Below the pieces are notes generated by a model that did no database searches, was not told the origin of the DNA, and saw nothing but the letters and a program-made list of their open reading frames with translations. Shown piece by piece: positions 57,990-64,000 of a stretch of DNA of 64,000 bases (the stretch's first letter is position 1; each line of letters starts with the position of its first letter). This stretch comes from Parasponia andersonii (Eukaryota > Streptophyta > Magnoliopsida > Rosales > Cannabaceae). The translations under genes were made by a program, and so were the position numbers. The stretch is from contig JXTB01000005.1 in the NCBI GenBank assembly GCA_002914805.1, forward strand, positions 1,832,281 through 1,896,280. The letters are read 5' to 3'.

Positions 57990-58860
57990 GTTACCAAAAA
58001 AACCAGCGATAGTAACAAAAGAAACCATCAATTTATCGAAAAAACTAATACAGTTTCCATTAGAAACTAATTTAGTTGCTACTAATAATTGGAAGCCAAT
58101 ATGATCTCAACTAGAAACCAATTTAGTTTCCATTGATAATTAGAAACCAATTTGGTTTCTACCAGTGACTATAAACTATATTAATTAATTTTATTACTAA
58201 AACTAGAAATCAATTTGGTTTCTACTAATAATTGAAAATCAAATTGGCTTTCATTAGAAACCAATATGATTTTTACTAATAACTAGAAACCAAATTGATT
58301 TCCACTAGTAACCATAAACTAAAGTGATTAATTTCATTACTAAAAACTAGAAACTATCTATTTTATATTTCAAATTTCTTCAACTAACCTTATATTTTTC
58401 TACTATTTATTTTTTTGATTTGAATAATAAAAAGGAAAAAAGAAAAGAAAAGAAAAGAGTATAAATTGTAGAAATTATAGAGTATTCTGCTAAAAGGAAA
58501 CTACACTAGCTTCTTGGAAACCTTTGTAGTTTTTTATAATTACTTACATACAGGGTATTCTGTTAAAAAGAAATCAAATTGGTTTCTAGGAAACCTTTGT
58601 GATTTTTATAAAACTTTTATGATTTCTTGTACATAACACTCTACTAAAAAGAAACCAAACTAGTTTCTAAGAAATCTTTGTGATTTTCTATGATGACATT
58701 CTACTAAAAAGAAATTAAACTAGTTTCGAGGAAACCTTTGTAGTTTTCTATGATCAACTTTTTTTTTATAAAAGTTTCCCGTAATTTACTTACGTATAAG
58801 ACATTCCACTAATAGGAAACCAAATTAGTTTTTAGGAAACTATAATAGTTTTTTGTAGAA
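57990..58860. repeat. Cluster of palindromic repeats, core GAAACCAA/TTGGTTTC
   Basis: Cores such as GAAACCAATTTGGTTTC (58143-58159), GAAATCAAATTGGTTTC (58570-58586), GAAACCAAACTAGTTTC (58651-58667), GAAATTAAACTAGTTTC (58711-58727) and GAAACCAAATTAGTTTT (58816-58832) are near-palindromes. In the right half they sit in a 60-base tandem unit starting near 58638 and 58698 (CTACTAAAAAG, core, GAAAcCTTTGTgaTTTT). The left half has ACTAGTAA-type spacers. Confidence 0.75.
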
Positions 58861-59450
58861 AAACAAAACAAAAGATGACTTATTTACTGAAATACCACCA
58901 TATTTTCTAGCTCCCAAAGTATTTAGAAAAATACCCTGAAAGGTCATTTATTAGTTTTGAAAGTTCATAAATCTGTTAATATTTTTTGAAAAATAGGTAT
59001 AAGTGTCCAAAACCCTTTTAAGCTCTATGTGGGCTTACCTCGGTTTTCTCCAGATAATGAAAATTATGTAATCTATGAGTTGTCTAATTAAGTGGGCCAT
59101 TAAATGATCTTATTATGGGCTAAGAAATTACTAATTGAGTATGGATTATATAATGTATAGTTATCCATTACTGATCTAATAAGGATTGATGATGTCTTTA
59201 TTGACTGTGTATATACATAACTATAGAGTTTTGGTCCCCAAGCTAAATCGAACATATACTTTACTCTTCTAATTCAAACAACGAAGAGAGTTCTCATTAA
59301 GCATACATAGAATATTCTAATTGTGGAAGAATTTCTATCTTTATACATATTTTTAAGAACTCACGTGATCACATTACTTTCTGTCAATTGTAATGAATTC
59401 AGATTAATTATAATTTTCTCTCAACAAATCTTTTCATAATAATTTAGTAT
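58861..59450. other. AT-rich intergenic DNA
   Basis: No feature supported up to the CACTA terminus; TAT at 59448-59450 may be the 3-bp target duplication of element G. Confidence 0.4.
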
Positions 59451-59469
59451 CACTACTAAAAATGTGTAA

Positions 59470-59750
59470 TATCACGGTGCGTATATGGAAGCACCGTAAT
59501 AATTGATTAACTATCATGACGCTTAACAAGCACTCTGATAAACGAGGAAATACCACGACGCCTAAAAAACACCGTGGTATAGAATCTTTAACAGCGCCTA
59601 ATGGGCGCCGTTGAATATAACTTTCACGGTACCTTATAGGAGCCGTGAAACACATCTACCACGGCGCCTAAAAAGGGCCGTGGTATTTAACTTTCACGGT
59701 GCCCATAAGGCGCCGTGATATACTTTTCTCGATGCCCATATGGCGCCGAG
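59470..59750. repeat. Subterminal hairpin repeats of element G (8 units)
   Basis: Units at 59470-59501, 59512-59540, 59551-59579, 59590-59612, 59622-59650, 59657-59685, 59692-59720 and 59728-59750 each have the form CACGGCGCC, 5-7 bases, GGCGCCGTG with changes. Two flank types occur: TAC at the start with GTA at the end (units 3, 6) and TTT with AAA (unit 5), keeping base pairing. Spacing is about 35-40 bases. In En/Spm, subterminal repeats bind the TNPA protein; these are the likely counterpart. Confidence 0.9.
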
Positions 59751-59760
59751 GTAGAGGCCC

Positions 59761-59768
59761 TATATAAA
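59761..59768 (+). promoter_or_regulatory. TATA box of the element G transposase
   Basis: TATATAAAGG stands just inside the hairpin block and about 1.2 kb before the first coding exon, separated by leader introns. Hairpins immediately upstream could modulate it. Confidence 0.65.
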
Positions 59769-59799
59769 GGACCCAAAAAACGAGGCCATGTCACTTCCC

Positions 59800-60963
59800 T
59801 CTTACTTTTCTCACCATTTTCCCTCTTCACTTCCAGCCGTGGCCAGTCTCCCCCTTCCACCATTTTCATCATTTTTTCTGGTAAACAAAGTATGTTTAAG
59901 CTTTTAAACTCGTTTTTATCACTAAAATTAGATTACCCATTGTCTTAACCATGATTTTGACCAATTATTTTGTAGAAATTTCATGTTTTAGGTTATATTT
60001 GAAAGAGTTTATATTTGGAACCCTAATTTATCAAATGTGAATATCTTAAGCATGCATTGATAATCTTTACTCTTGTAATGCCGAGTTAGACTATTTATTT
60101 AGTAGAAATCTTATTTTTGGGTATGTTTTACTATTTAAGAGTAAATTAATCCGAATTTGTTATTATTTTATTGCTATTTTTTTATTTATTTTAGGTGAAA
60201 TGTGAGTTCATTTAGTTGTAAAAAGCTTCAAATTGAAAGTGTGTTATATGAATTTATACCAATTTTATGTTTATTTACTAGAAATCATATATTAGGTTAT
60301 GCTTTTTACTTTCCATCCTTAGTGTTAATTAATCCAAATTTATGCAATTTTAATTGAATATTGTGTAGTTTTTTAGAAATTTACATATTCAATGTTTAAT
60401 TTAAAGTATTGTGGATTATAGATGTTTAATTTTATTTATCATTTTAATTTGTATATAGGTTTTCGTAGAAGTTAGAGAACTTAGATTACTTGTGAATTAG
60501 CAAACTGGGGTATGTTTTCTCAATTTTTTTTTTCTTTTATTGACTTATGCATGTCACTTTCATATTGGTTTTATCTTATTATTTTTGAAAATTTAAACTA
60601 GATGAGATATGATATTATATAGGAAATTATATATTGTGGTGATATGATGATGTTATAATTGTGTGGGATTGGTTGAGTTTATTATTTGTGTTGATTTTAT
60701 TTTGCCATATGTTATATTTGGTTGATTGACAAATTGTTTATAACAAATGAGACTATTTAAGAATAAATTAAGTTCTGAGTTTGGTAGTACTTAGAAATAT
60801 AAGAATAATTTGAAATGAGTTTTAATTTATAATTTGTGGTTTAGTTACTCAATTGGTTAATGCTAGACATAGGGGAGATTATGTACAATTTTTTATGGTA
60901 CTCAATTTAGTTAGTTTTTTATATCAGTTGTTTATTTTTTATTTTTTTTTCAATTGTGCTTAG
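59800..60963 (+). other. 5' leader of the element G transposase with probable introns
   Basis: Likely donors at 59881 (CTG|GTAAAC) and about 60509 (GGG|GTATGT) and acceptors at about 60460 (TATATAG|GTTTTCG) and 60963 (TGCTTAG|AATGG) suggest two leader introns, both AT-rich and T-rich before the acceptor. The start codon at 60965 follows the last acceptor by one base. Confidence 0.5.
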
Positions 60964-60964
60964 A

Positions 60965-61600
60965 ATGGATAAGGAATGGACATTGGTAGATAGACTATCA
61001 ACTGAATATAGAAAAAGAGTTGATAGCTTTTTGGAGTTTGCTATTGAAAATGTCAAAGATTCCAATTTAATTCCTTGTCTGTGTGTTAAATGTGGAAATT
61101 TGCAAAAGATAGGTGATAAAAAGATAAAAGAATACTTATATTTCAGTAGAATAGATCAAATTACAAATAATGGATTTGGCATGGTGAAAAGGTTCCAATT
61201 ACCAGATTTTCATCAAAGAAGAGTATAAGAGATGATTATGAGTTAGATTTAAATGATGATCTTTTTGAAATGATTGATGATACACAGTATGAAATAGATG
61301 TAGATCCTATTAAGTTTCAATCATTGCTTAATGATGCTGAGAAATCGATCTATCCGGGTTGTAAATAATTTACAAAGTTGTCTGCATTATTGAAATTGTA
61401 TAATCTGAAAGCAAGACATGGATGGAATGATAAGAGTTTTTCAGACTTGTTAGCTTTACTAGGAGAGATATTGCCAAATGATAATGAGATGCCACCTTCC
61501 TTTTATGAGGCTAAAAAGACTTTATGCTCATTGGGTATGCAATATGAGAAAATTCATGCTTGCCCAAATGATTGTATTTTATATTGAAAGAAATTTAAAG
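60965..61600 (+). pseudogene. Element G transposase, N-terminal (Transpos_assoc) part
   Basis: I choose the ATG at 60965 (MDKEWTLVDRLSTEY), because the upstream ATG at 60956 lies in the intron acceptor. The reading VDSFLEFAIENV, then LIPCLCVKCGNLQKI, gives the CxC-x2-C zinc-type motif of PF13963. A frameshift before 61230 leads to YELDLNDDLFEMIDD and LNDAEKSIYPGCK, a stop at 61368, and KLSALLKLYNLKARHGWNDK, SFSDLLALLGEILPNDNEMP and ACPNDCILY up to a TGA at 61585. Order and wording are as in plant CACTA transposases. Confidence 0.88.
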
Positions 61601-62773
61601 ATGCAATTTGTTGTCCAGTATGTGATGAGCCTAGGTGGCAACAGAATAAGAATTCTAAAGAGGTAAAAATTGGAACCCCTGCTAAAGTTTTGTAGTATAT
61701 TCCTCCAATTTCTCATTTTACCCATCTATTCTGAAATCGTGAGCATGCTAAAGATCTAATCTAGCATGCAAATAAGAGGATAGAAGATGGTAAACTTAGA
61801 CATCTAGCCGATTCACCGGCCTAGAAAACAATAGATAACAAATGGCATTCTTTTGGAAGTGATCCAAGAAATCTTCGTCTTGGTCTATCTGCAGATAGTA
61901 TTAATCCTCATACAACTCTAAGTAACAAATACAGTTGTTGGCCTGTAATGCTTGTAATCTATAATCTTCCTCTATGGTTGTGTATGAAAAGAAAGTTTAC
62001 ACTTCTTACAATGTTAATATTAGGACCTAGACAACCTGGTAATGACATTGATGTATATTTAGCCACGTTGATTGATGAGCAGTTTGTGGAATGATGGTGT
62101 GAAAGCCTATGATGCATATAAGGATGAAGATTTTACTCTCAAGGCTGTCTTAATATGGACAATTAATGACTTCCCTGCATATAGGAATTTATCTGAGTTT
62201 TCCACTAAAGGATATAAAACATGTCCTATTTGTGATGAGAAAACAAGTTGTCAGTTCTTAACACATGCTAGAAAATTGAGTTATATGGGCCATAGAAGAT
62301 TTTACCTCGCAAACATGTATACAGAAATTGGAAAAAATCATTTAATGGTTCTAAAGAATTTGAATTGGCACCACAACCTTTAACTGGGATAGAGATACTG
62401 GAAACAGTCTCTAAGCTCGAATTTAGGCTTGGAAAGGTTGAAATAAGTGATATCAGTAAGAAAAGAAAAAGACACAGTAATGTGAAGGTTGTAAAAACTC
62501 CACAGAGTTATTGGAAGAAGAAATCTATATTTTTTGAGTTGGAGTATTGACAATATTTACTTCTGAGACATAACTTAGATGTCATGCATATTGAAAAGAA
62601 TATATATGATAGTATAATTGGTAAATATTCCAGAGAAGAATAAGGATAGTATTGGTGCCCGCATAAATCTTGTTGACATGGGTGTTCGAAAAGAGTTAGC
62701 TCCTAAAGTGGGGAAGAAGCGAACATATTTACCCCATGCTTGCTTCACATTGTAAAAGGAAGAAAAATATCAA
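61601..62773 (+). pseudogene. Element G transposase, TNP2 catalytic part, frameshifted
   Basis: ICCPVCDEPRW, several stops, KWHSFGSDPRNLRLGLSADS, NPHTTLSNKYSCWPVMLVIY and LPLWLCMKRKFTLLTMLILG lead to PRQPGNDIDVYLATLIDE (to about 62080), the most conserved motif of TNP2. After a frameshift, 62072-62383 codes YDAYKDEDFTLKAVLIWTIN, DFPAYRNLSEFSTKGYKTCP and ICDEKT, then the DUF linker. DVMHIEKNIYDSIIG lies at 62578-62620 after a stop. The product would cut and join element ends. Confidence 0.88.
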
Positions 62774-63373
62774 TTGTGTCAATCTTTATTTAATGTGAAG
62801 GTTCCTAAAGGCTATTCTTCTAATATTAGAACACTAGTGGATATGAACAATTTGAAACTAGTTGGACTTAAATCTCATGATTGTCATACACTAATGCAAT
62901 ATCTGCTACCTATAGTCATCAGGTCCGTATTACCTAAAAATGTTCGATATACAATCACCAAATTATGCTTATTTTTTAATGAAATTTGTTCTAAATTGGT
63001 CGATATATCCAAGTTAGACGAACTACAACGTAAACTTGTTGTAACATTGTGCATGTTTGAGCAGTTTTTTCCTCCTAGTTTTTTTGATATAATGATAGAT
63101 CTTACTGTACATTTGGTTAGAGAAGTGAAGTTATGTGATCCTGTTTATTTGAGATGGATGTATCCATTTGAGAGATACATGAAAATTCTAAAAGGATATG
63201 TTAGAAATCGAAGCCGGTCAGAAGGATGCATTGTAGAGTGTTATATCAAAGAAGAAGCTGTTGAGTTTTGTTCTGAGTATTCGGCAAATGTAGAAGCTAT
63301 CGAAGTATCCGCATCTTCAAATATTAATAAAAGTGTGAGTAGTGGTGTCGTGTGTACAGTTAAACGAGAATAA
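62774..63373 (+). pseudogene. Element G transposase, DUF4218 part (199-residue open frame)
   Basis: The frame is open for 199 residues: VPKGYSSNIRTLVDMNNLKL, LKSHDCHTLMQYLLPIVIRS, LPKNVRYTITKLCLFFNEIC, ELQRKLVVTLCMFEQFFPPS, FFDIMIDLTVHLVREVKLCD, then RWMYPFERYMKILKGYVRNR and ECYIKEEAVEFCSEY. This is a complete DUF4218 domain. The upstream frame carries the stretch before it with a stop at about 62755. Role of the domain in transposition is unknown. Confidence 0.9.
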
Positions 63374-64000
63374 CTAGACTAAGCATATCGTATTGTGTTA
63401 CAAAATATAGCTGAAGTCCAACCTTTCATCGAGTAAGTTTTATTGTGAATTAGATTTGTATTGATTGAATGTTGAATTCTTTAATAATAATGGTTTACTT
63501 TGGGGATGATTTGTTGAAGGGAGCATATAAATTGGATCAAAACATAATTCTCAATGAAATCAAAAAGAGAGAAGTGGATCCATGATGAATATCATCAAAC
63601 TTTTATTAGTTGGTTTCGTGAACAGGTAATTCCAATCAGTTATTACAATTAATAATTTTATTTTATTTTTTCCCAATTTTAGAGTATGAGTACTAAAATA
63701 TTGGATTTTCTAATTGTTAATTTTGCATTTTGAATAGATTATAGTTGAAATGAACAAGGCAACACATAATCTATCTGATACATTGAAATGGATATCACGT
63801 GGACCATCAATGGATATAATTAAGTATAATGCTTATCAAGTTAACACTGTTCATTTTTGCACAAGAGACCGCGACAACATAAGAACAACCCAAAATAGTG
63901 GGGTAAGTATTGTTGCAAAAATCATACAATTTTCAAGTTCGAAGGATAAAAACCCAATAGAGGGTGATATGGTATACTATGGCATTATCGAGGAAATTTG
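63374..64000 (+). pseudogene. Element G transposase, linker exons and DUF4216 part, runs off the window
   Basis: AEVQPFIE (to about 63430) is followed by a likely intron (GTAAG near 63434, acceptor near 63520), then KREKWIHDEYHQTFISWFRE (about 63560-63625), a second intron (GTAATT at 63627, acceptor near 63738) and LSDTLKWISRGPSMDIIKYN, VHFCTRDRDNIRTTQNSGVS and SSKDKNPIEGDMVYYGIIEE, the start of DUF4216. This last exon is open to the window end. Confidence 0.82.

Larger units (their letters stand above)
59451..64000 (+). mobile_element. Element G: CACTA (En/Spm) transposon, 5' part; runs past the window
   Basis: The terminus CACTACTAAAAATGTG starts at 59451 after TAT. A block of eight subterminal hairpins, a TATA box, leader introns and then a transposase with Transpos_assoc, TNP2, DUF4218 and DUF4216 parts follow in the standard order. 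The end of DUF4216, any second gene and the 3' terminus are outside the window. It is better preserved than relic F but holds stops and frameshifts. Confidence 0.93.

Noticed and set aside
58470..58860. CRISPR-like array, from regularly spaced palindromic repeats
   Set aside because: Eukaryotic context, spacers are themselves repeated, repeats are degenerate and there are no cas genes.
61601..62773. Treating the CACTA transposase of G as an intact multi-exon gene
   Set aside because: Stops at several positions and a frameshift near 62080 fall inside conserved motifs and are not at plausible splice sites.

Overview
This is a 64 kb piece of plant nuclear DNA, AT-rich and made almost entirely of transposable elements. 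The evidence for a plant is the mix of families: Ty3/gypsy elements of Tat type with an antisense ORF, Ty1/copia, CACTA (En/Spm), hAT-like and MITE elements, and tRNA-derived SINEs. I see no intact host gene, no rRNA, no bona fide tRNA gene and no CRISPR. Nearly every reading frame longer than 60 codons is a broken transposon ORF or a chance frame in AT-rich DNA. The species cannot be told from the sequence.

Layout. 1-7725: minus-strand Ty3/gypsy element A, whose left LTR runs off the window and whose pol has lost the RT core and most of RNase H. 7726-7980: a MITE with long terminal inverted repeats touching A. 8055-14700: AT-rich DNA with two SINEs, a (TA)n-associated MITE and palindromic repeats. 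14702-23146: element B, a large LTR element with no recognisable coding sequence (LARD-like), whose LTRs share a block with A. 23152-28500: a dimeric SINE-like unit, a third SINE, and a second copy of the (TA)n MITE. 28500-32000: relic of a CACTA transposase (F). 32000-36137: AT-rich DNA with a third MITE copy and a hAT-like non-autonomous element.

36143-57224: element C, a Tat-type Ty3/gypsy element with gag-PR-RT-RH-INT on plus and an antisense ORF downstream, bounded by a perfect 5-bp target duplication. A Ty1/copia element D (44729-54903, perfect TSD) sits inside the antisense ORF. Inside the 5' LTR of D is a 537-bp insertion E (perfect TSD), whose LTR-like part is an inverted repeat with identical 123-bp arms. 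The order of insertion is therefore C, then D, then E. 57225-59450: simple AT-rich DNA with a 149-bp tandem duplication and a second cluster of palindromic repeats. 59451-64000: the 5' end of a second, better preserved CACTA element (G), with its CACTA terminus, eight subterminal hairpin repeats, a TATA box, leader introns and a frameshifted transposase continuing past the window.

The elements do not form a pathway; what links them is history (nesting, trans-mobilisation of non-autonomous copies, decay by C-to-T type changes). The best candidate for something not previously described is E, followed by the (TA)n-bounded MITE family, the dimeric SINE-like unit and the paired hairpins of G. All homology statements rest on motif recognition by eye; no search was run.
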